From assembly GCA_949316235.1 (NCBI GenBank), contig OX438750.1, positions 3,610,501 through 3,674,500 of the forward strand: a DNA stretch of 64,000 nucleotides, in the 5' to 3' direction. Shown here piece after piece: positions 1 to 12,164 of this stretch. Each line of letters starts with the position of its first letter. Position 1 is the stretch's first letter. The stretch comes from Oegoconia quadripuncta. Taxonomy: Eukaryota; Arthropoda; Insecta; Lepidoptera; Autostichidae. Made by a program: the position numbers and the translations under genes. The notes below the pieces were generated by a model. It saw nothing but the letters and a program-made list of their open reading frames with translations. It did not search any database and had not been told where the DNA came from.

Positions 1-26
1 ACTTCTTCATGTAACTATTATATGTA

Positions 27-662
27 CAGTAAAAGCTCCCTATTCGCGCTTCCGTCATTCGCGTTTTCACTATTCGCGGATTAAAAAAATGCAACCCAAT
101 TTCTTCATTCGCGGCAAAAAATTTCTTTATTCGCGGATCTAAAATTTCATACAAAATTCCAATAGGTGTTTAACGCAATATCTTTTGCAAGTGCCGTCAA
201 ATGGTACCGCCGAGCACTTTGACCTAAGGCGCCTTTGTCGCATTTGCCGCAAACATCGCTGTCGGCGTTTTTGAAAATGTAAACAAACAGAAGAAAGCAA
301 CCTTATTTCTGAAGGAATAAAGTATATTTTTAAATGTTGCTGTTCCGTTCTTTGGTAAAAGCCGCTTTGCCTATTTTCTCTGAATATATCTGTCTGTCTG
401 AATTGTCGGAGCTATTAAAAACTGCCAAGCAAGAGAAAATAACAAAATTCTTCAAACCATTGCCTAAGCCTGAGGATAATGATTAATCAAAATGTTCAAT
501 AACATCAATAAAATTGATTTTCTTATATATTTGTGTTTTTTATTTTGGCACCTAGGAACGTATCCCCTATAAACCCATATAAATTACCATTCTGTATTCA
601 CGGTTTCTGTATTCGCGGCATATTTATGGAACATATACCCCGCGAATAAAGAGATTTTACTG
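27..662. mobile_element. pogo/Tigger-type DNA transposon remnant
   Basis: Terminal inverted repeats begin CAGTAAAAGCTCCCTATTCGCG on the left and CAGTAAAATCTCTTTATTCGCG (read inward) on the right, each flanked by TA, the target duplication of Tc1/mariner/pogo elements. The 'TATTCGCGG' ends resemble Tigger-type termini. The 636-bp interior is mostly decayed, but positions 334-486 (+) read as the last 50 codons of a protein ending in a PIP-box-like Q-x-x-I-x-x-F-F near the terminus. The superfamily is fairly secure; the transposase itself is nearly all lost. Confidence 0.75.
334..486 (+). pseudogene. C-terminal remnant of the pogo-like transposase
   Basis: A 50-codon open tail from an ATG at 334 to TAA at 484-486. 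It lies inside the TIR-bounded element, in the sense expected of a transposase 3' end. It contains QEKITKFF, which fits the PCNA-interacting consensus QxxhxxFF, followed by a short acidic end. An in-frame stop at 331-333 cuts it off from upstream sequence. No DDE catalytic core remains. Identification rests on the TIRs and the tail motif. Confidence 0.5.
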
Positions 663-669
663 TATTTAA

Positions 670-955
670 AATCAAACAACCCGACAGCATATTTTGTATT
701 TTGCGGGCGCTATGTTGAATTTTATTTTACCATAAAATGTATCCTATGACACTCTAGGGATCAAGACAAATCGAACGACACCTTGCACTTCAAAAGCGGT
801 CGAGCTGTTTAGGCTACAGGAGGTAACATACAAATCTACATACGTACATACATACACCCTCCTTTTTGGGGCAGTCGGGTAAAAACACACAAATTCAAGA
901 AATAAAAATAAAAATGCAAAATCACTCGCTGAGTTCCCGCCAACAAGCATCATGT
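670..955. repeat. dispersed repeat fragments shared with 32.2 kb and 6.5 kb
   Basis: The stretch 'cattttgtattt.gcgggcgc.atgtt' followed by 'atcctatgacactctagg..tcaagac' recurs at about 32180-32260. The 'aaatacaaaatgcaaaatcactcgctgagttcccgcc' end recurs inverted at about 6520-6575. Family unknown. Confidence 0.45.
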
Positions 956-1171
956 CAAAAAATCTAGAGCGCTTCTCGAACCCTTTTTTTTAATTTGCGG
1001 CCTTGGAATCTTGGCATACCGCAGTGCGTTGATTGATGTCCCAAAATTAACCCCGATGCTATATAAAAGGGACATACCTAGATATCAAATAATATATAAA
1101 GTTCGTGAACTATGTGTAATACTTATGTGTGTATGTATGTCGCATGCTAAACTATAAAGTAATACAAAATT

Positions 1172-1266
1172 TAAGGTGGGGTTTCCGGGTCAGTACGCTT
1201 ACACCTTCGGCCTCATCCTTACTTAACATCAGGTGTGGTTGGGGTCAAGTGTTAACCCGTTGTGCA
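1172..1266 (+). mobile_element. tRNA-derived SINE family A, 3' fragment
   Basis: Matches the body of the fuller copies at 13421, 18182 and 30934: 'ggggtttccgggtcagtacgct', 'cggcctcatc', 'aacatcaggtgtg'. It lies in the opposite orientation to those copies. The tRNA-like head is absent. Confidence 0.65.
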
Positions 1267-2463
1267 TAAAAAAACATATATTGTGATTAGAGCATTTAAA
1301 TAAAAACAAGTTGCCGTATGTAGTACAATTATTCCGTTTCGTTTCCTTTGGATACCAATGGACGCTCGGCGCCCTCTTAATAAAAAAATGGCACAAAATA
1401 TAAGTAAGTACATAATTTACAAATCCTATGTATTTATGACCCATTTGAGACAAAGGTTGTACGAGTAATAGCGTTACAATTTGTGATTCGATAAAACAAA
1501 GAAAATAAATAATAATTAAATTAAAATTATCCTTCCGTGGTTCATGTTCATATCCACGCTTGCTTATGTAGGTAATAGTCAAAAAACAACAGCTTTTCAC
1601 ACATAGCCGTCTTATATGGCAATTTTGAATTTGTTTAAAACCTTAATACAAGCGTATACGTTGTTGTAAAATGAATTAGTAACTCTGTGTAAAACAACAG
1701 TAATGAACAGTAAGTTCATTTTTAACCGACTTTAATTAAATCTTGTATTTACGTCAGTAAGGCCCTTCTACCTGACCGAGACAATTGCCCAAACACGCGG
1801 AACGGCAATGCTCGAATATGTCACAATTAACGGCCCATTACAGCTTTTCTGCAACACAAAGATATTCGTTTCGGACTACGCATCAGCATAACTTATTTTT
1901 ACTGCGTGCGTAGCCATAATTAACTAATATATTCGTACATAACATGTATTGTTATTATTGTGGCGGACATACATAGTTAATTCATGATTACCGTATTAGG
2001 TTTGAGTATAATAATATATTAATCAATATCATTCAGTAAGATAAATGTACTAGAATTCTAAATTAACTGACCGTATCATGAGATTGCTTGCTGCGTGATA
2101 GATAATCACCACCCTGACTTTAATTCACATTATGTAGATTCGGCAGATGTTTTCTTCATTTATTCCCACTCTTCACCTTTATCTTATACTGCTCACTTTT
2201 TTACCTTTATCATAAATCACCATTCATTTATATCTTGATCTATTTCCATCCACATTCATTCTTATATATTATTGTTACCTCACACAACCATTTTATTATT
2301 CACACCTTTCATCGTTCTCTTTGGTAAACACTGAAATCCAAGCAATACGACACATCTTGTCATCGTCCTGTAGGTTTAAAGTATCCTCTATCTCCTTGCC
2401 GATTCGTTCACCACATACAATGACTCCTTAAACTAACATTACTAACTAACATAACTAACAATA
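1267..2463. other. no recognisable feature
   Basis: AT-rich sequence with no zinc-finger coding signal, RNA gene or clear repeat. The only functional-looking mark is a minus-strand AATAAA at 2292-2297, about 170 nt beyond the stop of the first zinc-finger exon, a plausible poly(A) signal for it. No further array member lies to the left, so ZE1 may be the most distal exon of the locus. Confidence 0.5.
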
Positions 2464-3599
2464 TTAATTGACCAACTGCGTCCCAAAGTTTTTCACAATT
2501 GTCTTGAACTGCCATTGGGGGTGCCATTGCTTCATATGTTTATTATAATCATTGCGATTGTGGAACCCGTTTCCACATTCTGAACAAGTAAATTTCCAGA
2601 CAGGACCATGGACCCGCATATGCTGCCTTAGAGTTCTTTCATGCATGTAAGCCTTTTGGCAAATAGTGCAATAGAAATTCCTCTCTCCAGTATGTCCACG
2701 CATATGCATTTTCAATAACGATCTAGTTCCAAAACATTTTCCACACACTTTGCATTGGATTTTCTGCGTGTGTAATTTGGTTGTATGTTCAGTTAACGCT
2801 CGCCGTGTTGGAAGAACTGCTTTGCACACATGACATTCGAAAGTAAACGTTATACCATGTGCTTCTTTCAAGTGGGTCATCTTTCTATAATGTTCTGCAA
2901 ACCTTTCTAAACAATGCGGACATTTCAATGGCTTAATCTTCTTCGTGTTTGTCACTTCATGTTTTTTGAAAACATGGTAACGGAGTTTTAGTTTTGTCGG
3001 AAATACGTCTTGGCACTTGTCGCATTTGTGAACGCCGTTTTGGTGGACGATACGGTGATTGATCAGACGTTGATGCGACATGAATCCTAACCCACATGTT
3101 TCACAGACCACGCTAAAGTGCACGTTCATATGCCTGTTAAGCAAAAAGAACGAGTTAAAAGTCTTTTCACATTTGTGACACGAAAGCATACCGTTACTTG
3201 TACTCAAATCGTAAGCCATTAGACCGTTTCCGGCTGAATTGAATTCCTTTTTATGCAATAATGTCAAATGCTTCCTGATATCGTCTAAATCGGAATATCT
3301 TTGCTCACAAATTTTACATTTAAGACCTGATATATCAACTTTGATCACTCTTTTCCCTTTCCTCAAATGCTGTTTTAACAGGGAACACCGTTCTGGAGTA
3401 ATGTGGAATGCTGAGTGTTGCAAAACAGAATGTATTTCAGGGAATACTTCATTGCAATAGAAACACTTGAAATTTGCTTGTTGGTAAAAGAATGGCTTCA
3501 CAGTTGTGAACTCTAGAAACGTGGCGGCGTTTTGCCTCTCTGATATGGTCATTTGCCATATACTCGTCCTGGGACCTGGTCGTCGTCTTGCCGGAATTC
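2464..3599 (-). CDS. ZE1: C2H2 zinc-finger terminal exon, 10 fingers
   Basis: 377 codons in phase 1 after acceptor TTTTCCCAG|GA, ending in TAA. This is the only acceptor here with CAG in a CCCAG context. The signature RQNAATFLEF starts near residue 21 and the first finger cysteine is about residue 45. Ten fingers follow: C-x2-C-x12-H-x3-5-H, one with Leu for the usual Phe. A TGER linker joins fingers 8 and 9, so fingers 8-10 are the likeliest DNA readers. It is the most divergent member: finger 1 is preceded by PFFYQQ instead of PFRW. A sequence-specific nuclear DNA-binding role is inferred from the fold; the target is unknown. ZE2 ends 278 nt upstream, which leaves little room for a private promoter and first exon. 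Confidence 0.9.
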
Positions 3600-3619
3600 C
3601 TGGGAAAACAAAATTGCCT

Positions 3620-3625
3620 TTTATT
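3620..3625 (-). promoter_or_regulatory. AATAAA 20 nt upstream of the ZE1 acceptor (probable ZE2 poly(A) signal)
   Basis: The only AATAAA I see in the 278-nt interval between the ZE2 stop and ZE1. Cleavage 10-30 nt downstream would fall on or just past the ZE1 acceptor at 3600, so polyadenylation of a ZE2 transcript and splicing to ZE1 would compete for the same bases. Confidence 0.5.
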
Positions 3626-3877
3626 TCCTGTCTTCTCATTATAATCTTCTAAATACGTGCAGAACAATGCTAATAAAATGGATACCAACCTATTTGCTTA
3701 AACGTTTATGCGCTTCTAAAGGGTTGGTCGTTGGTTGGCGATAAATAATAGTCCCTATGAAATAAATTTAAATCTCTGTAATTAATTAATTAAATGCCAG
3801 TTACAAAATCATGAAATGTCATATAGTATTCTACATTTAAAATAAACAAGATCATTCTTCCTTAGTTCTTTAACGAA

Positions 3878-5271
3878 TTACATAACTCCGTGAGCTGCAT
3901 TCATGTGAGTTGCAAGAGTAGAGTGGTCACCGCAATTCCTTCCGCAAACAGAGCATACCAATTGTCCAATCTCGTGAGTTCTAGCATGTTCTCGCAAGTT
4001 CTTCCTCCTAGCGTACGCTTTACCACATACTTCACATTTGAAGTTCTTCTCCCCTGTATGTATTACCATGTGCCTTGACAAACAATACTTGGAGAAAAAC
4101 CTTGCATGGCAAATTGAACATTCCTGATTCCTTTCCTGCAAATGCACTGATCTTATATGTATCAGCAGATGATATCTCAAGTCATATTCCCTTCCACATG
4201 TCTCACATCTATATAAACCTGTAGTCTGATTGTGTACTATCCTCAAATGTTTGGTTCTTTGATAATTTGAGTTAAATCTCTCAGGGCATATTGGACATCT
4301 CCGCGGATACTGCTTCAAATGTACCCCTCTCATATGCAAAGTTCTTTTAGCTGGATTACTGAAAACTTTATCGCATTTCTCGCAAGGGAAACTTCCGGAC
4401 TGATGCGTCTGGAGATGTCGCTTCAATAAACTCAGAGATACGAAAACGGATCCACAAACTTCACAGCTGTAATTGTTAAAGTGTTTGCTCATATGGATTA
4501 TAAGCAGTCTCAATTTCAAATAGCTTTCTCCACATACTTGACAATCGAAACTATCATTTCCCAATTTGAACGGTATAATGTTGTCCTGAAATTCTGGGTC
4601 AATGTTTTTACCATGATCCTTCAAATGGAATTTTAAGGTTTGTAAATTAGGAAGTGTTTCTAAGCAAAGTTTACATTGTAAGTAAGCAACATCTACTTTC
4701 AAATTTTTATCACGTACTCTATTGGTTAGTTCTTTCGTTAAATCTTTAATATCATGATCATTAGTCGTGTGTTCTTTTAAAAATAAAGCGTCGAGAAATG
4801 GCTTAGAACATACAAAACATTTATACTTATTGCTTGCATGGACAAATGGATATACATAAGAGAATTCAAATATAGTCACAGCGTTTTGTAACCATGATTG
4901 AAATACTAGAGTAGAATTCTTCTTTCGAGGCGGCCCACTTAAGTACGTTCCTTCAACAGTTTTCACTTTAAATGTTATTGACGATTTTTCGTCTAATTCG
5001 TTTACCAATTCAACATCATCCAGAGCTATTGGCTCTTTCAAATATGTAATGTTTGATGTCTTCGTATCCTGCACAAGCCTCTTTTGATCCCTTACCGTTT
5101 TGGCGAATCTTTTCTTTGAATAAATCTTTCTATTTTTATTAGGTTTGCTATTTTCTTCGTATTCACATTTGAGACTGTCAAGCGGTATCGGATTCTTCAG
5201 AATGGTCAATTTTATATCACTCCCGTCGTCATCTTTGATTATTATCGAAGAATTGGTCTCTTGGATGATTC
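3878..5271 (-). CDS. ZE2: C2H2 zinc-finger terminal exon, 10 fingers with long basic linker
   Basis: 463 codons behind acceptor CTTTTCTAG|GA. Reading was extended upstream of the first TTG (5209) to the acceptor with no stop, so no internal start is needed. About 128 residues of lysine-rich, low-complexity linker precede LQNAVTIFEFSYVYPF. Finger 6 has the CPICPERFNSNY core also found in ZE3, and fingers 8-9 are joined by HTGEKN. Finger 10 (CSVCGRNCGDHSTLATH) is a weaker match lacking the central Phe. ZE3 is its closest relative by eye over fingers 5-9, so the two probably arose by local duplication, later separated by 3.3 kb of repeat-bearing sequence. Confidence 0.9.
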
Positions 5272-6470
5272 CTAGAAAAGATAATTTCTATCATTTTTGG
5301 TCCAAGTTTATTATTTATTATAATACCATACAACAAAAGCCCTTATGTTCCCACCGCTAGAGAAGGTAAGGGCCTTAATGTGCCTTAATCCACCAAGCGG
5401 ACACAGTGCAGATTAGTTGATTTGTATCCGACAACTGACCACCTGACAGTCAGTGTTATAAAGCCAACTCGTAGGCCACCGTAATTATTACCTGACCCAG
5501 GTTATAGGTGAATTGTAAACCCATAGTCGCCACTAAATATTACTATATTAGGCACATTATTAGAGACTGACGAGGAGATTTCAATTATTAATTTTTTTCA
5601 TTTAAAATTTAACGTGGAGTAACGAATGGAAATCGGTTAAGCCGTTTTGAAGATATTTAGCTTTTAACACTATCTTTTGCTCTAGGTCTGCGCCAGCATA
5701 ACATCGTTTGTCGCACACGACGCGACGTGAGATAGTTGTATATTTCGTCCAAATGAATGAGCAGGACAAATATTATATCGCGCGACATAAACGTTTATTG
5801 CGCCTGTTATGCTCGTAGTGCTGGACGATATAATCATTAGTTCAAACAATCTTGTCGGGGATTTTCTAAATTGCAATTTATAGTTATGCAAATCGGTTGG
5901 GATGCGCGAGATGCGTTCATAATCTCTTACTTTTAAGGCTCTGGCAGAATGATCAGCGCTGTGGGTTTCATCCGCAGCATTATGCTGAGCCAGATCCCTT
6001 TCACTGGCCTGACACAGGGCACGCCAGGTAAAATTCCTAGTTGTTATTTTAAAATAGTATAATCTAAGTAAGTGTATCATGTGTCTTCAGTGATCAAGGT
6101 ACACGAATGTATAATTTAGTTTTTCAAAGCCACACGTTTTTATTTTCAATAACCGAGTGATGGCCGTAGCCTATTCTGGTAAGAATTTTGGGCTCATCTA
6201 AGAAGCTTTCATTCCGGTTGTTTATGCGTGTCATCAATTTCATCAAAGTACAGGACTGCTGAAACACAATAAAGACATTGTGTTACGAGAAAAAGATGTT
6301 TGAGTTTATAATATTTTAATTGAGACTCCAGGTAATATAAGCATGAATATAAGATAAGTAAGTACCTACTTATAAGCTGCAAGTAATGACAAAGAAAATA
6401 TACCTTAAAATAAAACTAGACTCAAATGACAAGTACTAAGATACTTATTAAAATATATACATCTCGGCAT
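5272..6470. other. no recognisable feature
   Basis: A moderately long minus-strand open frame (5682-6080) has no zinc-finger, transposase or other recognisable pattern and no family signature. I see no repeat boundary or RNA gene here. Confidence 0.4.
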
Positions 6471-6904
6471 GTTTAGATTTTATTTACATAAAAACGTCAT
6501 CAGTTTTGTATACAAAGGCTTTTGGCGGGAACTGAGCGAGTGATGTTGCACTTTTGTATTTATTTCTTGAAATTTGTGCATTGAAGCTTAATAATGGCAG
6601 AATATTGTACGACAAAGTCAGTGATGGTGTAAAAGTGGAGGCAAGTACAAATTAAAGTGCGTACGAGGCTTTCGGGTTTCCACAAATATCCGCCAAAATC
6701 TTTAAAGCATTCTGTCATTTTACTGAAGCATACTACAGAATACAGGCTGTATGGGCTCAGATCTCTTTGCTTTCCAACAATGTTAGAGTATAAACAAAAA
6801 AAAAGTATACAAATGTTAGGTTAACGGCGAGAGGAACCCAGACGCATTTAACCACCATCTAACCTCTTCGGTTTAGTAGGCATTCAAGATTATTTCCTAA
6901 CTTT

Positions 6905-6990
6905 AAAAAAGTAGTATGTACATACAGCCTGAAACAGATAACTTTTACAGCCCAATATAATACTAACTTCTCTCAGAAAATTTCTGTAGG
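6905..6990. mobile_element. fragment of the TA-flanked MITE seen whole at 40723
   Basis: Contains 'cagcctgaaacagataac.tttacagccc.atataatac', a diverged copy of one arm of the foldback element at 40723-40935. The partner arm is absent. Confidence 0.5.
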
Positions 6991-7039
6991 TTAAAAAACG
7001 CTCATTATTACCCCAGAAAACTATATCTGTCTTATGCAA

Positions 7040-7235
7040 TATAAAAACCTTTATGTTTTTACATAATGTTTCAAAGCCTGATTTTAAAAGAGCAACCCTT
7101 CGAGTTTCTTGCTTGTTCTTCTCAGGGGAAAATTGCATTTTGAACAAGCAGTAGTTTATTTTTAACACGAAAACACCATTGTGTACCTATATTCTGGCAA
7201 AATAAATAATTTTGAATTTTTGAATTTAAAAAAAA
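7040..7235 (+). mobile_element. LINE 3' tail
   Basis: Shares 'cgagtttcttgcttgttct' and 'tctcaggggaaaattgc.ttt.aacaagc' with 53817-54040 and, inverted, with 34570-34720, where the coding end of the same LINE survives. It ends in an A/T-rich simple tail (aataaataattttgaatttttgaattt), as LINE 3' ends do. Confidence 0.65.
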
Positions 7236-7889
7236 TGTAAAATTGACTATGTTAAGTGTACTCTGTGTACCTACAATTTGCAGGCCTGTACAGATTTTTC
7301 AGCCTTAAATTGTACTGTAGGTACCTACGTAATATAATAGTAGACACGAAGGGCAAGTAGGATATTTCCACATGTTGGTCGGCTCGATACCCAGATGAGG
7401 CAAGCAACTTTAAAAAATCTTTGAATACAATAATACTTATCTAATAAAAATTTAAATAATTCAGCAAAATATCGTATCTAACATATTTAAGATAATTTCC
7501 CTTCGTGTTATGACGGCGAACATGGATCTATTATCTTTTTCATTTTAATTAATCTAATAGGCAAACTGTAAAATGTGAATAGAAGAAATAATAACATCAT
7601 TAAAAAAAAATTAAGATTTTGCGTGCCGTTGATCAAATAAAGGAAGTGGACACTCCCGAAAGTGAGCAAATAGAGAATATTTTAAATAATGGTCACCGAC
7701 CGTCAAATGCTGCTAGCGACGCTAGTCGCCTTTACCAATACTCTGTATCTATATAAAAATATTCCTAGCTTTATGTGTCTCAAGTTTTCTTCTTCAATTT
7801 TTTTAGTTTTCTCCTCCTCCACCTCACCTCAGTACCTACTCACTCACACTTTAAACTATAACAATAACTCTCTGTTTGAGTTTCTTGAA

Positions 7890-8290
7890 TCCTGCTAAAT
7901 AATCTACTAGTTTTTTAAATTTTTCCCGATATGGGAGGTGTCCACGACTCTCTATGCTTTCCGCCCTCGATTTGGCCTCTTAGTACGACACGACATTTAC
8001 CTTTTCTTTCACTTGGACAAAGTAATTGCGCCTAGGGCTTCCCCTTCCTCTATTTCCTTCAATCTGTCTCTCAGGTATGTTCTTCAAAAAATGTTGTGTC
8101 ATATCAAGTGACCTATCTTTCCTCTTCGGTTCTTAACTGTGGCCAATAAGCATCTCTTCTCCTTTACCATCATTAACACCTCTTCATTTGTTCTCTTCTC
8201 TGTCTAGCTTATGCCCGGAAAGCAGAGAGACGTGATTAACACTCAACCGACAAGAGCATAGCTCTTAAATTGAAGAAGAAGGGAGGTGTC
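7890..8290. repeat. dispersed repeat, second copy at 12.16-12.5 kb
   Basis: 'tttccgccctcgattt', 'tacgacacgac', 'tgttcttcaaaaaat', 'atcaagtgacctatc' and 'tttcctcttcggttct' occur in the same order at 12195-12360. The 12.4-kb copy continues into a short reverse-transcriptase-like reading frame, so both are probably pieces of one LINE family. Confidence 0.55.
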
Positions 8291-8555
8291 CAAAATATAA
8301 TTGATATTATATGATATTCCTCTTTCACATTGTCTTCAAAATTAACGTAAAAATTCAAAAACGTTTCAAGTTTCTATTGGTTTTTGTCACTTCACATTAC
8401 TTACGCGGAATCAGTCAATCGCTAATCCAATGCATATGAAAAGTGAAACCCTATCGTCCTCATCCCCATTCTCTCCCTCTGTCCTCATCAACCCGACAAA
8501 AGCACCACATTTAGTGACGAAACTACTAGTTACAATGACTATTATTATGCGGAGT

Positions 8556-9796
8556 TTAAACTATTTCATGAAGTCGAAGATGGTCCTTCAAATTCTTCCT
8601 CCTCAAAAACGCCATACCGCAGACCTCACATTTGTAATTCTTCTCCCCTGTATGTATAACCATATGTCGCTTCAACGTTTCCTTATTACAAAACCTTTGA
8701 TGACAAACGTCACACTGTTGGTTCCTCTCTTGCAAATGAACCGAACGTGTGTGACATATCAAATGATATTTTAGATTGAAAGCCCGCCCGCATGTCTCAC
8801 ATTTGTGGACTCTAGTAGACTGATTATGAACGTCTTGTAGGTGAATTGTTCGTCTATAGTTTGAGTTGAACCTTTCAGGGCATATCGGACATCTACGGGG
8901 GTATTGCTTCAAATGAACACCTCGAATATGTAAAGATCTTTTATGAGGCGTTGTGAAAACTTTGTTGCATCTATCACATGGGAAATTTCCATTCTCATGC
9001 ACCTCCAAATGTTTTTTTAGCAATCGTAACGTCATGAATCCTGAGCCACAAATTTCACAGCTGTAGTTATTAAAATGTACGCTCATATGTATCACTAGGA
9101 TTCGAACTTTTATGAAACTCTCATCGCACATAACGCATTGGTAAGAACCTTCTGCGCCATCTACTTTGAATGGTATCATGTTGTCTTGCAAGTTTGGATC
9201 TATAGGTTTACTGTGTTCTTCTTTCAGATGTTGTTTGAGTTCTGACAAATTTTTGGGTTTCACAAAGCATAGTTTACAAACTATTTCACTGACATCGACT
9301 TTAAGAATGTTCTCCCTGCGGTTATTTACTAATCGTTTCAGTGGCGCAAACGTGTGAGTATCACTCATATGTTGTCTCAATAGAGACGTATCTAGAAATG
9401 GTTGCGAACAGACGAAGCATTTAAACTTGTTGTTGCCATATATGAAAGGGTAGACAGATGAGAATTCGAAAACAGTAAGCGCGTTCTGTCGTGTGTCCGG
9501 TTGCTTTTTCGCGGCTTCCTTGGGCCGAAATACTGGTACTGATGACGGTGTATAGTTATCAGCTATCGTAGGTGGCGTTGGGGATCTTCTGCCGGTGGAT
9601 ATAGGCGAGGCACTACGTGATGGATTAAAAGCTTTCGTGGAATTATATCTAGCTTTATTCCTAGCTAAACGATGGCTACTGAAGTCCACTACTGTCCCCA
9701 GGGGTTTACACAATGTGCGATCATACTCCACTTGAAATAATGGCACAATCCTTTTTCGCTGCGGCTGTTTTTCCGGTAATATTGTCGTGTCCGATC
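8556..9796 (-). CDS. ZE3: C2H2 zinc-finger terminal exon, 9 fingers
   Basis: 412 codons behind GTTTTCTAG|GA. A 100-residue linker rich in Ser, Pro and Arg (SRSASPISTGRRSPTPPT) looks disordered. RQNALTVFEFSSVYPF follows near residue 102. Nine fingers; HTGEKN joins fingers 8 and 9. The frame stops five residues after finger 9 (LRLHEIV), so the tenth finger of its sister ZE2 is missing. Finger 2 (CKLCFVKPKNLSELKQH) lacks the usual aromatic residue, as in ZE2. DNA binding is inferred from fold. Frame and boundaries are secure. Confidence 0.9.
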
Positions 9797-10351
9797 CTAG
9801 AAAACAAAAAACAAATTGCATGTACTTTAAACCCTGCCTCGATATTAATTAAATCATGCAGTTATTTAGTGAGTAAATTAGATACCTACTGGTGCGTTAC
9901 GTTACATCCACCTCCCATCGTGTTAAATTTTGTGCAATTTTGCAAAATTTCGGTGTCAAATATGTTTGTAGGATCTTCTAAAGGTGATCATCATATTAAA
10001 GAAACAAAGAATATGTTGGACAGATGCGCCATTTAATCAAAAATAATACTATGTAAACAATTAATCACTTATTGCCAGTAATTAAAATGTTATTTTATTT
10101 ATTAACTAAGTAGGTATAATAAGTTTCTGGTAGTTCAAAACTATTAAACCGTAACTTTCCTAACTTCATCAGCTCTGAAACGAACTAATTTATCTACATA
10201 TTGCGCATTATCATAAATATTGACAAAGCAAAAGGTTTCTCTTTCATAAGCATTGTCGTGAAGTATATTCATAAGTATAGAAAATTGTCCAAATTTAACG
10301 CTACAGCTTGGCTAAAGTTCCTTAGCAACTCGCCAATTTTGACTTCGAATG
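9797..10351. other. no recognisable feature
   Basis: 555 bp between ZE4's stop and ZE3's acceptor. AT-rich, with no recognisable repeat, promoter motif or additional exon with a phase-1 donor. Confidence 0.4.
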
Positions 10352-11556
10352 TCATGATCTTTGATGACATCCACTGCGAAATAAACTATTGGATACTTTA
10401 ATTATTGGAGCAGGATGGTGAACTTTAGAATGATGTTTCAAGCTACAGTTTTGTACAAACGATTTACCACATAGAGAACAAACAAATCTTTTGTCATTGT
10501 AGTGTATCCTCATGTGCTCACGCAATGTATATTTCCTAGCATATGCTTTTTTGCAAATATTACACTGATATTTCCTCTCTCCTCCGTGACGCACCATGTG
10601 CTCCTTCAACTCTGATTTGGAATAGAACTTCCACTCACAAACCTTACAAGAATGACGTTTCATTTTTAAATGTACAGTTCTTATATGTACACCCAATTTC
10701 CCACTAAGTGTAAAAACTTTAGGACACATAGTGCATTTGAATTCTTTTAACTTAAAGCCGTGTACGCCGGAAATATGTTTGTTACGCTGGAAGTAGTTTC
10801 TAAATGTCTCAGTGCAATGCGGACATCTGTGTCTCTTAACTTGTTTGTGTACTGTTGCATAATGTTCGTTTTTCGCATTAGCACACCTAAAAACTTTATC
10901 ACAACTGTCGCAAGGAAATGACCCGGTCTCATGGGAAAACGCGTGAGTTCTTAAACGCTCGGGAGTTATAAAACCAGTACCGCATTGTTCACATATGAAA
11001 TTCTGAAAATGAATATTCATGTGGTGATTTAGCGTCTTGAATTCGTCGTATTTATCATCACATAACGCACACTTGAACTCACTTTTAGTTACTTTAAAAG
11101 GTAAAACTCCATCACAAGTTTTAGGATCAATGTTTTGCTTATGAATTTCTAAGAGGTGGCTCTTTAAGCTTCCGAAATCTTTAATTGTATCATCGCAATT
11201 AATGCAAGCGACATTTGTTATATCAACTTTAACGAGTTCGTATTTCTTAAGTCTCGATAAGGCATGTTTAATTTGCGTAGATGTTTTTGTACTATGTTCT
11301 AAGTTATTATGTTTCCTTAAGTCTGCAGGATCAGAAAAATGTTTTTCACAATAAAAGCAAATGTACAAATTCTTCATCCATCTAAACGGACATATTTTCG
11401 AGCTCTCTAATAATATTGTGGCGTGTCGTATTCTATTTTTTCTGTCTTCCATATCTTTGATACTTTTCGGATGCTTCCTGTCCAGTTTGGTTTTCGGTGT
11501 TATCTGTTTGACTCTGTTGTCCTCTGTACCCTCTTCAGGTGATACTTTATGATGAC
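10352..11556 (-). CDS. ZE4: C2H2 zinc-finger terminal exon, 10 fingers
   Basis: 400 codons. The frame remains open from the first ATG (11452) back 35 codons to acceptor CATTTTTAG|GT, so the ATG is not required as a start. A charged, Lys/Glu-rich linker leads to IRHATILLESSKICPFRW, a variant of the signature with His for Asn. Ten regular C2H2 fingers follow. HGGERKYQC links fingers 8 and 9, and the last finger ends KVHHPAP, a C-terminal pattern shared with ZE5, ZE6 and ZE13-16. A short hydrophilic tail follows. ZE5 is the closest relative (fingers 8-10 alike). The dead fragment at 12893-13138 resembles its fingers 4-6. Confidence 0.92.
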
Positions 11557-11795
11557 CTAAAAATGAGAAAAAATATGTGCATGATCATATTGGTTGTAAT
11601 TATCATTTTGCATGCATTTGATCTTTATAACAATATACCTACATAAATATTATGTTAGTTTAAGGATACTCTTGTATTAGATTTTCAATATGGTCATGCA
11701 CTTATGTTTTCTCAAGCTTCTAAAGGCAGTACAACTAAATAAGAAAATGATAACCAAAGTATTGCATCCATCGATAGGGTAAACATTCGTAAAAT

Positions 11796-11915
11796 TTATT
11801 ATTATATTATTATAAACGGGCAGCATTACTGCTGGTACATCTAGGTATGTCAGTGTTGAAAGAGTTCACAGTGTTTATTATATTGTTATTCGGTAATTAT
11901 TTCAGGCACCATTAG
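11796..11915. mobile_element. CR1-like LINE 3' UTR fragment
   Basis: 'ttattatattattata', 'gcagcattactgctggta', 'tgttggaagagttcaca' and 'ttatattgttattc' match in order the end of the LINE piece at 57030-57125, which carries the coding C-terminus. It sits in the same orientation as that copy. Coding sequence is absent here. Confidence 0.6.
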
Positions 11916-12164
11916 TGACTGTTTACAAGTGATTTGTAAAGTGTATTTGTATTGATTGTTTCTAATTTCTTTTTTATTTCTGGGAGGGAAATTGGTTCAG
12001 CATTAAGGGTACCTTCCTACATAATAGCGATCTAGAACATGTTTTATACCTTGCTTAGATTTTGGGACTGAATACGTGTCGTCTTTGGTTTGATTGGTTT
12101 TCTCTTACTTCTCTGCTTTTAGATATTCTAAATGTGGGTCTATTCTACTTCAATTTAAGAGCTA

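Noticed and set aside
1229..1600. 123-codon minus-strand frame as a gene
   Set aside because: Overlaps a SINE scrap; no recognisable domain and no supporting start or splice context.
5682..6080. 132-codon minus-strand frame as a gene
   Set aside because: No recognisable domain, no splice or start context, and composition not protein-like.
7616..7759. Plus-strand open stretch that looks protein-like (Asn/Ser-rich)
   Set aside because: 48 codons only, with no start context and no recognisable family. Noted but not supported.
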